Shown one piece after another: positions 18,117-25,530 of a DNA stretch of 44,904 nucleotides. Made by a program: the position numbers and the translations under genes. The DNA is from Lawsonibacter asaccharolyticus (GTDB lineage Bacteria > Bacillota > Clostridia > Oscillospirales > Oscillospiraceae): the NCBI GenBank assembly GCA_003112755.1, contig BFBT01000005.1, positions 1 through 44,904 of the forward strand, given 5' to 3'. The stretch's first letter is position 1. Every line of letters starts with the position of its first letter. The notes below the pieces were generated by a model. It had not been told where the DNA came from and did no database searches. It was given only the letters and a program-made list of their open reading frames with translations.

Positions 18117-18437
18117 TCAATCCCCCCTCATGCCGTCCATGATGGCGGCGATCTGTTGAATGGTGTCCAGCAGTTCGCCGTCCACACCACCCCCGGCCTC
18201 TATCCGTTGCAGTTCCGTCAGTACAGCGGCACACTCGTTCCGCAATGCCTTGTAGACCCGTGGATTGCCCTGCACTATCACCTCCCGGCACAAGAGCCGC
18301 CGGGTGATATAGTCCTGTTTCGTCAGCCCCGACAGACGCACATAGGTGTCCAGTAAATCAGCCTCCTCCGGCGATAGTCTGAACGCTACCTGACGATTTC
18401 TCCATCGGTTGTGCCTGTCAAGATTTTTCGCTGACAT
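18117..18437 (-). CDS. mobC: MobC-like relaxosome accessory protein of IME1
   Basis: The protein has 106 residues. It starts MSAKNLDRHNRWRNRQVAFR, and LSPEEADLLDTYVRLSGLTK fits the ribbon-helix-helix fold of MobC/relaxosome proteins (basic beta strand, then helices). RRLLCREVIVQGNPRVYKAL is shared with the IME2 copy. Such proteins help the relaxase open oriT. It lies between integrase and repA with 3-base gaps, in one apparent operon xis-int-mobC-repA-mob. An alternative role as transcriptional repressor of that operon is possible. Confidence 0.75.
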   Translation of the reverse strand: MSAKNLDRHNRWRNRQVAFRLSPEEADLLDTYVRLSGLTKQDYITRRLLCREVIVQGNPRVYKALRNECAAVLTELQRIEAGGGVDGELLDTIQQIAAIMDGMRGD

Positions 18438-18440
18438 GAT

Positions 18441-19518
18441 TTAAGCCCCCTTTCTCTCCATGTCCAGTCTGTCCGCCATCTCCGTCTGCCGGGTGGGGAA
18501 CAGGTGGGCGTAACGATAAGTAATGTCGATACTCTCATGCCCCACCCGGTCTGCAATCGCAAGGGCCGTAAAGCCCATGTCAATCAGCAGGGAGATGTGG
18601 CTATGCCGCAGGTCATGTATTCTGATCCGCTTGACCCCGGCCACTTTTGCCCCCCCTGTCCATCTCACGGTGAAGATAGGACTTTGTTACCGTGAAGATA
18701 CGGTCTGCCGGCTCCACGGCGTACAGGCTCTTGATGTAGTCCGCCATCTCGTCACAGAGGAAAGAGGGCATTTGAATGACCCGGTTGCTCTTGGGCGTCT
18801 TGGGGTCGGTGATAACATCCCGGCCCTTGATACGCTGGTAGGACTTGGAGATGGTGACGGTCTGTTTCTCAAAGTCGAAGTCGGCAGGGGTGAGGGCCAG
18901 CAGTTCCCCCTCCCGCACCCCGCACCAGTAGAGCATTTCAAAGGCGTAGTAGGACAGAGGCTTGTCCATCATGGCCTCCGCAAATTTCAGGTACTCCGCC
19001 TTTGTCCAGAACAGCATTTCCCGGCCCTTGGCCTTGCCCATGTTCCCCACCTGGGCGGCGGGGTTGACTTTCAGATTGTAGTGCCGCACCGCATGATTGA
19101 ACACGGCGCTCAACTGGTTATGGAGCGTTTTCAGGTACACCGGGGAATAGGGCTTGCCCTTTTCGTCCCGGTAGTTGAGCATTTCATTCTGCCACGCCAT
19201 GACCTCTTTTGAGTGTATGTCACACATCTTCCGTTTGCCGAAGTAGGGCACCAACTTCTTGTAGAGGATATGTTCTTTTGTGCCCCAGGTGTTTTCCTTG
19301 ATACGGCCCTTCATGTCCGCCACATAGACGGCCACAAAGTTCTCAAAGGTCATTTCCAGATCGGCGGTCTGCTGTTGCAGGAATGTCCGCTCCCATTCAA
19401 GCGCCTCTCGCTTGGTTGGAAAGCCCCGTTTCATCTTTTTGACCTTTTTGCCTGTCCAGTCCTCGTAGTAAAAGGACGCATACCATGTACCTTTTGCCTT
19501 GTCTTTGTATGCTGGCAT
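18441..19518 (-). pseudogene. int: Tyrosine recombinase (integrase) of IME1, one frameshift
   Basis: Integrases of this group recombine the att core at guaA. From ATG 19518 it reads an AP2-like N-terminal DNA-binding domain (GTWYASFYYEDWTGKKVKKM), a core-binding SAM-like domain, and the catalytic Arg in YWCGVREGELLAL. At about 18650 a run of seven G on the coding strand breaks the frame; six G would give EMDRGAKVAGV and join it to HDLRHSHISLL (His-x-x-Arg), RVGHESIDITY (third catalytic His) and the Tyr in RYAHLFP. The IME2 integrase has the six-G-equivalent form. About 358 residues if corrected. It is inactive only if the seven-G run is real. Confidence 0.85.
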
Positions 19519-19530
19519 TGTGTTCCCTCC

Positions 19531-19719
19531 TTACTGCCCGTCCCGCAGTCCGTAGAATTTTTCCTCGAAGTAGCGCCTGCTTACCCGTCCTGGGATGGTG
19601 ATAAAACCTTTCTCTTTTAGTTCCTCGTTCATCTCCCGCACCAGTTTGTAGGCGTAGGGCTTGGAGATACCCAGTTCTCTGGCTACTTCCTCCGCTTTTA
19701 TAAACAGTTCCTTGCTCAT
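19531..19719 (-). CDS. xis: Excisionase-like HTH protein of IME1
   Basis: The protein has 62 residues from ATG 19719, which follows AAGGAGGT at 8 bases; an ATG 18 codons upstream has no such site. MSKELFIKAEEVARELGISK is a MerR/excisionase-type helix-turn-helix, followed by YAYKLVREMNEELKEKG and a wing-like GRVSRRYFEEKF. It lies 12 bases before the integrase in the same direction. By position and size it should bend att DNA to favour excision and may also regulate int. IME2 encodes a homologue (26887-27099). Confidence 0.75.
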   Translation of the reverse strand: MSKELFIKAEEVARELGISKPYAYKLVREMNEELKEKGFITIPGRVSRRYFEEKFYGLRDGQ

Positions 19720-19737
19720 GTTCTGCACCTCCTTATT

Positions 19738-19835
19738 TTTATTTCGCAAATATGTTAATGCTTGCATTTTCATTATACATTAACAAAAGTGTTAATGTCA
19801 AGAATTTAATTCGCATTTTTGTTAAACTTTATCTT
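19738..19835. promoter_or_regulatory. Divergent xis / XRE-regulator control region of IME1
   Basis: Between xis (minus) and the regulator (plus) lie TTCGCAAATATGTTAATG (19743-19760) and the palindrome CATTAAC-AAAAGT-GTTAATG near 19778-19797, then GTTAAAC. GTTAATG half sites repeated around both start regions fit operators for the adjacent XRE repressor. Confidence 0.6.
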
Positions 19836-19885
19836 GCATATTTCGCTTTTTTGCGCTATACTATTTTCAAAGGCGGTGGGATATT

Positions 19886-20437
19886 ATGACAGTCGGAGAC
19901 AAGATAAAGAAAATCCGCACCTTTCGAGGCATGACGCAAAAGGAATTAGGGCTTGCTATCGGCTTTGAGGAAAAGGGAGCAGACAACCGTATCGCACAGT
20001 ACGAAACGAATTACCGTGTCCCCAAGCGGGAGTTGCTGGACAAGATAGCGGAGGCGCTGCGGGTAGACCGCCAGAACTTCTATACCATTCAACCCGGCTG
20101 TGCCGAGGACTTCATGCGAACATTCTTCTGGCTGGACGAGGACAGCCCCGGTTCTATCTGCCTGTTTCCGCTTGTCCGTGTCCCCGGTAAAATCAAAGAG
20201 GAAACCGTTGTCCAGTATAACGACAGTTACGATTGGCCCGCACAACCTCCCGTGGGCATTTACTTCAACTATGGGCTTGTAGACGAGTTCATGCACGAAT
20301 GGCTCTTGCGTCAGCAGGAGTTACACGCCGGGGAGATCACCAGGGATGAGTATTTTGAATGGAAACTGAACTGGCCCGCTACCTGTGATGATGGCAGGGA
20401 AAGCCAATACTATATCCCGTGGCGGAAAAATAAATAA
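19886..20437 (+). CDS. XRE-family regulator of IME1
   Basis: The protein has 183 residues. The N-terminal HTH_3 domain is MTVGDKIKKIRTFRGMTQKE, then LGLAIGF and NRIAQYETNYRVPKRELL. The C-terminal 110 residues contain a domain also present, in diverged form, in the IME2 regulator (27402-27890), ending near EITRDEYFEWKLNWP. It is divergent from xis-int-mobC-repA-mob and next to att, so it probably controls excision and transfer genes from the GTTAATG sites. A metalloprotease partner such as ImmA is absent, so how it is relieved is not clear. Confidence 0.8.
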   Translation: MTVGDKIKKIRTFRGMTQKELGLAIGFEEKGADNRIAQYETNYRVPKRELLDKIAEALRVDRQNFYTIQPGCAEDFMRTFFWLDEDSPGSICLFPLVRVPGKIKEETVVQYNDSYDWPAQPPVGIYFNYGLVDEFMHEWLLRQQELHAGEITRDEYFEWKLNWPATCDDGRESQYYIPWRKNK

Positions 20438-20494
20438 GACAAGCAAAAAACCGCCCTGCTGAATTTGTCGTTCAGCAGGGCGGTTTTGCTTGTC
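20438..20494 (+). terminator. Terminator of the IME1 regulator gene
   Basis: A long stem of GACAAGCAAAAAACCGCCCT and its continuation with the complementary AGGGCGGTTTTGCTTGTC, loop TTTGTCG, starting next to the TAA. Sequence 20495-20614 has no gene and leads to att. Confidence 0.75.
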
Positions 20495-20614
20495 CTTTTG
20501 GGATTATTCTCTTGAGAGTACCGGGTAGACACGAATAGTATCAATCCAGTATCAAGAGCCTTATGGACGGGCAAAAAAGCCTGTATTCATGCGGGTTTGC
20601 GCCGTTTCGAGCGT

Positions 20615-20625
20615 CATTCCCACTC
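20615..20625 (+). repeat. Internal att core between IME1 and IME2
   Basis: CATTCCCACTC, identical to the eleven bases over the guaA stop region (28089-28099). It marks the IME1/IME2 junction. Confidence 0.8.
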
Positions 20626-20695
20626 GCTCTTGTCAGAAGTTTTCTAAACAGATTTGCTTATGGGATTTCGCTCAGAGTATTGGCATTCTTTTCAT

Positions 20696-20727
20696 TATTC
20701 AGATAGTAGGGGCTATCTGATTTTTTG
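20696..20727 (+). terminator. Hairpin with T run near the left end of IME2
   Basis: CAGATAG-TAGGGG-CTATCTG followed by ATTTTTTG. It may insulate the element from IME1. No gene is seen in 20626-20815. Confidence 0.6.
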
Positions 20728-20815
20728 TTGCCATGGTGTTGCCAGTAAATTGAGGTGATTTACATCTTGCGGACTGATTATATCATACAATGGATTCTTC
20801 ATCAAAGCATTTTAA

Positions 20816-21526
20816 TTATTGATCATCATTGCTCACAACCCAAATCTTTTTGAGAGGGATTAGTTCTTTGATTTCATCGTCCATCTGATCGTAGTATCGC
20901 AGGAACTCCTCAATAATTTCTTTGTGGGTCCAAAGCCGGATTTCAAAGAACTGTTTGGCCGTCTCGTTGATGACTGACGATTTGAACCCACTCCAGGATA
21001 CTAACAAGCCATATTCGGCACCAAAGTTTTTCATCACGCCGCCCAACTGATCTAAAACACTCCGATCCACTGGCGCGTCCGTGGACTTAACCTGAACACA
21101 GATTTTGGGGCTTCCAAAACCAAGTGTGCCCGCAGAAGCCAGAATATCCACACCTTTATCCGGTCCGGCTGGGCTAACATATGTAGTGAATCCCTTTGCC
21201 CGAAGAATTGCATCTACAATTTTTGCTAAACCATGCCCCTTAGTCTTTTGGATAATCAGGTTTGTGATAACGCCCAAGGCTTCATTTTCAATATCCCGTG
21301 CTTCTTCATCATCCTGCGGCTCTTGCAGAGCAATTTGAGGCGCTTTCTTTCCCTGCTTATGGGCATGGATGACCGCTTTTATGCGTTCTTCTTGCTTAAT
21401 ACGGCAAATGGTCATAAATGCCCCAAAGGAATATAAGATGTCCTGGTCAAAAGCTGTACGGGGGATGTCACAGGCAAACCAGTCCACTTGATGAGCGTGA
21501 TAATAAGGATTATCGTTGTCAGGCAA
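20816..21526 (-). pseudogene. Mrr-type restriction endonuclease, N-terminally truncated
   Basis: Up to 236 residues. The catalytic PD-(D/E)XK core is visible: GKGFTTYVSP-like lead, DKGVDILASAG and ICVQVKST with the Asp and Gln-x-Lys residues, then VLDQLGGVMKNFGAEYGLLV as in Mrr_cat. The part before it (DWFACDIPRTAFDQDILYSF) is the end of the usual N-terminal domain; about 90 residues that should precede it are missing. The coding sequence is fused at about 21525 to an hsdM fragment in a different frame. Mrr enzymes cut modified DNA. The fragment keeps a full catalytic domain but lacks its native start; it may be dead. Confidence 0.7.
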
Positions 21527-22049
21527 GAATCATGCACAATCATGTTCATCTTTGCGACACGTGCAATTTCATCATTGATTTCGATTCCGTAGAGGTGCTT
21601 CTCCGCAAAATCATGCCAATAACGATAGTGGTCAGCACTGCCTTTTTCGTAATACTCGGTAGCCTGATGGCGAATGTAATCCAGTGCATACAGCAAGAAC
21701 CCACCCGACCCACAGGAAGTATCCAGCACATCCCAGTCGTGTTCCGGCTCCATCATTTTTACAGCAAATTCAATGATCGGACGAGGAGTAAAATACTGGC
21801 CAAAATCACCTTTGAAAAATCCGTCCATGAACTGTTCAAATGCAACGCCTTTTACATCAAGGTCCGTTTTGTTCAGGTTAATTGCTTCAAGATGGGAGAC
21901 CACCGTTCGCAGCACTCGATCATCCACTTTGATAGAGTCAGTAAAGACCTCAGGGTCTTTCTTTTTCTGCTCATCGTACAAAGCATTGATTCGTTCAGCC
22001 AGTTTAGAAGCAGGCTCGTGCGTCTTTATCTGAAACTGGTACCTTGTTC
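21525..22049 (-). pseudogene. hsdM: Type I restriction methylase HsdM, internal fragment
   Basis: About 170 residues of an N6-adenine methylase: RINALYDEQKKKDPEVFTDS, GVAFEQFMDGFFKGDFGQYF, TPRPIIEF, then the SAM-binding DTSCGSGGFLLYALDYIR and HLYGIEINDEIARVAKMNMI. It stops where NPPF, the catalytic motif, should follow, because the DNA switches to the mrr sequence. The 5' part is also lost: the frame enters from an unrelated HTH fragment. It is a remnant, not a working methylase. No hsdS or hsdR is present in the window. Confidence 0.8.
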
Positions 22050-22121
22050 GCAGAGGACTTGAACTCGCCGTACTGAAAGTCCCCACTTATCAGCGGCTTC
22101 TTTTGCGTTCATGTAATCCAT
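22026..22121 (-). pseudogene. N-terminal stub of a small HTH protein fused to hsdM debris
   Basis: ATG 22121, behind AAGGTGG, gives about 27 residues typical of a small excisionase/MerR-like HTH: MNAKEAADKWGLSVRRVQVL, then CEQG. It then runs into the hsdM-derived sequence in another frame and stops. A promoter with TTGCAT-17-TATAAT stands in front (22192-22164). Only the first recognition region is left. Confidence 0.6.
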
Positions 22122-22163
22122 ATCGGCCACCTTTTCTTACAGGGAATACAAATATATAATTTT

Positions 22164-22192
22164 ATTATACAGCGCATTTGCGAACAATGCAA
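22164..22192 (-). promoter_or_regulatory. Promoter of the HTH/hsdM/mrr remnant
   Basis: Minus strand TTGCAT (22192-22187), 17-base spacer, TATAAT (22169-22164). Confidence 0.65.
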
Positions 22193-22535
22193 TCACGCAC
22201 TTACACATTAGGCAGTGTGATTTAAAGCCTGATTCTCGGTATCCGTTGATTTCTGCTCAGATACGACAGGCAAGCAATGCGAGTGTTAATACACACTCAC
22301 ATTTCCTGCCGTCTGCTTGTTGAGGGCAGCGCCCCCAAACCCCTTTTGAACACAGGATTTCATTCTGTGGCTACGCGTTCTCCGAACGCTTCTGAGGGAT
22401 ACGCCAAAACGCCGTACCCCTTTGGGGAAGGGTGTAACAAATCGTGACCCCCCTTATAGCCTTTGGGGCTACCGTGAAACAGTGTAGCCCTGGGAAGATA
22501 GGGGTGGCAAAATACCACCCCGGTTTTTTCTTTCC
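22193..22535. other. Non-coding region of IME2 with inverted repeats
   Basis: No supportable gene. An inverted repeat AATGCGAGTGT-TAATAC-ACACTCACATT lies at about 22277-22304, and GGGGCTACC-GTGAAACAGT-GTAGCCC near 22467. It occupies the place of the relaxase/oriT region of IME1 and may hold a leftover oriT. Confidence 0.35.
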
Positions 22536-22608
22536 GCGACGGTGGCGACGGTCGCAACGGTGCTGGGAGTACCCCTCAAAACACCGTCGCGACCGTTGCG
22601 AGCGTCGC
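22536..22608. repeat. Iteron array of IME2: three 9-mers and three inverted 9-mers
   Basis: GCGACGGTG, GCGACGGTC and GCAACGGTG are contiguous at 22536-22562. After 19 bases come CACCGTCGC, GACCGTTGC and GAGCGTCGC at 22582-22608. It has the same architecture and position (just after the repA stop) as in IME1, but a different repeat sequence. Confidence 0.7.
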
Positions 22609-22611
22609 GCT

Positions 22612-23787
22612 TTACTCGATTACTTCAAACGCGGATGCTTCCACCACCATGTAAGTCAGCCGGATGCGCCGTCCAGCATGTTTGGTTTTGTTCTCGTACC
22701 TCACTTGATGTTCTTCCAGCAGACGGCTGGCATTCACATTCAGATGTTTGGTGAGCCGGTTTACCGCCATATCCGTTTGAATCGCCTGGGCCAGCTCAGT
22801 GGGACTGCCTTCCCATTCCTGGTTGTCAGCAGACACGATCTTCGCCACAGCTTCCAGCACCGGGTCTGGAGGCTGCTTCCAAAGCTCATTCTCTGCGTGG
22901 TCAAGGTCCCACACCAGGCTTTCCTGGTCTTTGCTGAGATACAGCCGCTGATCCGGCTGGTCTCTGCCTACCACCTCCAGGGTGGCCTTGCTATCTGTCC
23001 GCTTCTCCTTCTGCATCAGGAGCGCACCATCTGCACACCCCAGCAAGCCCGTGGTCCCCGAGATCATCTCAAAGCTGTCTCCCGCAGGCTGCTTTCTGGT
23101 ATGGTGGACGATCAGAACGCAGACGCCATACTGATCAGCAAATTGCTTCAGATTGCCGATTACCCCATAGTCGCTGGAGTAGCTGTAACTGTCGCTCACC
23201 GACTCCCGGACTTTTTGCAGGGTATCCACAATAATCAGCTTGGTATCACCGTGTTCCCGAACGAACTTTTCCTGCTGTTCATCCAGGCCGCTGCCGATCA
23301 TTTTAGCGTTGGTGGCGAAGTGGAGGGAGCTTGTCCCCTCTACGCCAAACATACGAAACATCCGGCGCTGCAAACGGCTCTCATCATCTTCCAAAGCAAG
23401 ATAAAGGACGGTTCCCTGGTGGACTTTGTAGCCCCACAAATCCTGCCCGGTACTGACATGGCGGGCGATCTGCGCCACCAGGAAAGACTTGCCGATTTTG
23501 GGCGCTCCGGCAAGGATGTACGCTCCTGTATAAAGCAGGTTCTCAATCACCGCAGACTTGCCTTCGAACACATTGTCCATCAGCTCGTCCAGGGTCACAG
23601 TATGCAGATAAGCCGGGTCGCTCATGCGGCGCATCTTCCGGTAAAGTTCCTCCAAATCTCTTTCCGGGGAATTGCTTTTTTCGTCCGGGTCTGGTATAGT
23701 GGTCTTGGAATTTTGAGAGATTGACTGCCCATCATCTGCGCCAACAGATGAACTCTGGGCGGTCATTTTCTTTTTTTCATCGGTCAT
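22612..23787 (-). CDS. repA: RepA-like helicase / AAA ATPase of IME2
   Basis: The protein has 391 residues from ATG 23787; AGGAGG lies 9 bases upstream, and a TTG two codons earlier is less well placed. Walker A is GAPKIGKS, Walker B is KLIIVDTLQ, and LYLALEDDESRLQRRM and VHHTRKQ match the IME1 protein. The N-terminal 50 residues are low-complexity and polar. The C-terminal winged-helix part and tail diverge more, as do the iterons, which suggests each RepA reads its own origin. The start overlaps the end of mobC by about 11 bases (translational coupling). Confidence 0.85.
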   Translation of the reverse strand: MTDEKKKMTAQSSSVGADDGQSISQNSKTTIPDPDEKSNSPERDLEELYRKMRRMSDPAYLHTVTLDELMDNVFEGKSAVIENLLYTGAYILAGAPKIGKSFLVAQIARHVSTGQDLWGYKVHQGTVLYLALEDDESRLQRRMFRMFGVEGTSSLHFATNAKMIGSGLDEQQEKFVREHGDTKLIIVDTLQKVRESVSDSYSYSSDYGVIGNLKQFADQYGVCVLIVHHTRKQPAGDSFEMISGTTGLLGCADGALLMQKEKRTDSKATLEVVGRDQPDQRLYLSKDQESLVWDLDHAENELWKQPPDPVLEAVAKIVSADNQEWEGSPTELAQAIQTDMAVNRLTKHLNVNASRLLEEHQVRYENKTKHAGRRIRLTYMVVEASAFEVIE

Positions 23788-24112
23788 AGGCAAAATCCTC
23801 CTGCATCCCGTTCATAATGGTGGCGATCATACGGATGGTGTCCAGCAGTTCGTCGTTCATGCACTGCCCGGCTTCGATCAGGCGCAGCTCATCCAACACA
23901 GCGGCCAGCTGGTCCCGCAGGGCCTTGTAGACCCTGGGATTGCCCTGGACCACCACATCCCGGCAGAGCAGCCGCCGGATGATGTAGTCCTGTTTGGTCA
24001 GGCCGGTGAGCTTGATTGCCGTTTCGATCTGGGCGTCCTCCTCCGGGGAGACCCGGAAGGCCACGGTCTTGTTCCTCCAACGGTTGTGCTTGTCCAAATT
24101 CTTTGCTGACAT
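23777..24112 (-). CDS. mobC: MobC-like relaxosome accessory protein of IME2
   Basis: The protein has 111 residues, beginning MSAKNLDKHNRWRNKTVAFR as in IME1. VSPEEDAQIETAIKLTGLTK is the ribbon-helix-helix part, and RRLLCRDVVVQGNPRVYKAL is shared. The C-terminal coding region overlaps the repA start. With no relaxase gene left in IME2 it may work with that of IME1 or of a conjugative helper, or act as a regulator of the operon. Confidence 0.75.
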   Translation of the reverse strand: MSAKNLDKHNRWRNKTVAFRVSPEEDAQIETAIKLTGLTKQDYIIRRLLCRDVVVQGNPRVYKALRDQLAAVLDELRLIEAGQCMNDELLDTIRMIATIMNGMQEDFAYDR

Positions 24113-24114
24113 TT

Positions 24115-25188
24115 TTAATTGCCCCTTTCCATGTTCAATTTATCCGCCATTTCCGCCTGCTTGGACGGAAACAGGTGCGCGTAGTTGTAAGTGATGTCGA
24201 TGCTTTCATGGCCCACCCGGTCCGCGATGGCCGTGGCAGAGAACCCCATGTCGATCAGAAGTGAAACCGCGCTGTGACGAATATCGTGGATTCTGATACG
24301 CGGTACTCCTGCTTCTTTGGCTCCCCGGTCCATCTCCCGGTGGAGATAACTCTTGGTGACGGTGAACATCCGGTCATCCGGCCCGATGCCGTAGAGCATT
24401 TTGATGTAATCCTGGATTTCCTCAGCCAGAAATTGCGGCATGGTGATGACCCGGTTACTCTTTTCCGTCTTAGGGGTGGTAATCAGATCCTGGCCGTTCA
24501 GCCGCTGGTAAGACTTATTGATGGTGACAGTGTGCTTCTCAAAGTCAAAGTCCGCCGGGGTCAGGGCCAGCAGCTCCCCCTCCCGGATACCGCACCAGTA
24601 GAGCATCTCAAAGGCGTAGAAGGACAGCGGTTTGTCCATCATCGCATCGGCAAATTTCAGGTACTGCTCCTTAGTCCAGAACATCATCTCTCGGTTTTTC
24701 TTTTTGCCCATGCTGCCCGCCTTCTTGCAGGGATTTTCCCGGAGGTTGTAGTACCGAACCGCGTGGTTGAAGATGGCGCTGAGCTGATTGTGGACCGTTT
24801 TCAGGTACACTGGCGAGTAGGGCTTGCCGTTCTCGTCCTTATGGTTTAGCATCTCGTTCTGCCAGGTAATTATCTGCTGAGCGGTGATGTTACACATTTT
24901 CAGCCTGCCGAAGTAGGGCAGCAGCTTAGTACGGATGATGTGGTCTTTGGTGGCCCAGGTGTTTTCCTTGAGCCGGGTCTTCATATCCGCCGTGTAGAGG
25001 TCCACGAAGCTTCTGAAGGTCATGTCCAGATCGGCGCTGGTCTTGTTGAGCTGTTCGCGCTCCCAGGCTTGTGCCTCCCGTTTGGTCTTGAAGCCCCGTT
25101 TCTGGGTCTGCTTGCGCTCGCCGTTCCAGTCAGTGTAGCGATAGACTGCCCGCCAGGTGTTGGTCTTTTCTTCCTTGTAAACTGCCAT
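24115..25188 (-). CDS. int: Tyrosine recombinase (integrase) of IME2
   Basis: The protein has 357 residues from ATG 25188 (MAVYKEEKTNTWRAVYRY), behind GAGGAGG; ten in-frame codons upstream are unlikely. N-terminal arm-binding (AP2-like) domain, core-binding domain with LKENTWATKDHI, then the catalytic set: Arg in YWCGIREGELLAL, His-x-x-Arg in HDIRHSAVSLL, His in RVGHESIDITY and the nucleophile Tyr in NYAHLFP. It is intact, in contrast to the IME1 copy. It should recombine at the guaA core. An IS110 element now separates it from its xis, so the two are no longer directly adjacent as in IME1. Confidence 0.92.
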   Translation of the reverse strand: MAVYKEEKTNTWRAVYRYTDWNGERKQTQKRGFKTKREAQAWEREQLNKTSADLDMTFRSFVDLYTADMKTRLKENTWATKDHIIRTKLLPYFGRLKMCNITAQQIITWQNEMLNHKDENGKPYSPVYLKTVHNQLSAIFNHAVRYYNLRENPCKKAGSMGKKKNREMMFWTKEQYLKFADAMMDKPLSFYAFEMLYWCGIREGELLALTPADFDFEKHTVTINKSYQRLNGQDLITTPKTEKSNRVITMPQFLAEEIQDYIKMLYGIGPDDRMFTVTKSYLHREMDRGAKEAGVPRIRIHDIRHSAVSLLIDMGFSATAIADRVGHESIDITYNYAHLFPSKQAEMADKLNMERGN

Positions 25189-25237
25189 GATTAGTCCTCC
25201 TCGTATAATAAGTTTCAAAGTTAATAGTTTCAGGTAT

Positions 25238-25498
25238 CAGCAGGCTTTGAGGTGCCCGTGATACAATAGCTGTAGGACAGCAGGGTCAAGTTCTGAGTCC
25301 TCCGGTTGAGCCGTAAGGCTACTTCACTGAAAGTCTGTTCCCCTGAACCGGAAGTTAGCTGCAAACTCATTGGCTGTTTGCCTGGGACAAGACCGCCCTT
25401 TCAGCAGTGAGGGCTATCGCATTGGTCTGCCCAGGAATGATTCTGATAAGCGAGGGTGCCAGATGCTCCGGTTATCATGGGTATCTCAAAGCCTGCTG
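25238..25498 (+). ncRNA. Candidate IS110 bridge RNA in the left end
   Basis: The non-coding left end of IS110-group elements has been shown to encode a bridge RNA that pairs with target and donor DNA. Here a perfect 14-base inverted repeat, CAGCAGGCTTTGAG (25238-25251) with CTCAAAGCCTGCTG (25485-25498), encloses about 230 bases with several further hairpins, just before the transposase. Boundaries and loops are not established. Confidence 0.35.
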
Positions 25499-25530
25499 GC
25501 CTGAAATCTCCATGCGGGGAGGTGAAAATT

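Larger units (their letters stand above)
12926..20625. mobile_element. IME1: integrative mobilizable element in the guaA att site
   Basis: Bounded by ATTCCCACTC copies, about 7.7 kb. From left to right: hairpin cluster, P-type ATPase, csoR, mobV relaxase, candidate oriT, iterons, repA, mobC, integrase, xis (all genes on the minus strand), then the XRE regulator on the plus strand, a terminator and att. It has a relaxase and oriT but no type IV secretion genes, so it would need a helper conjugative element. The integrase is frameshifted as read. Confidence 0.75.

Noticed and set aside
22444..23724. 426-codon plus-strand frame opposite repA of IME2
   Set aside because: The sense strand encodes a clear Walker A/B helicase; the antisense frame has no start signals.
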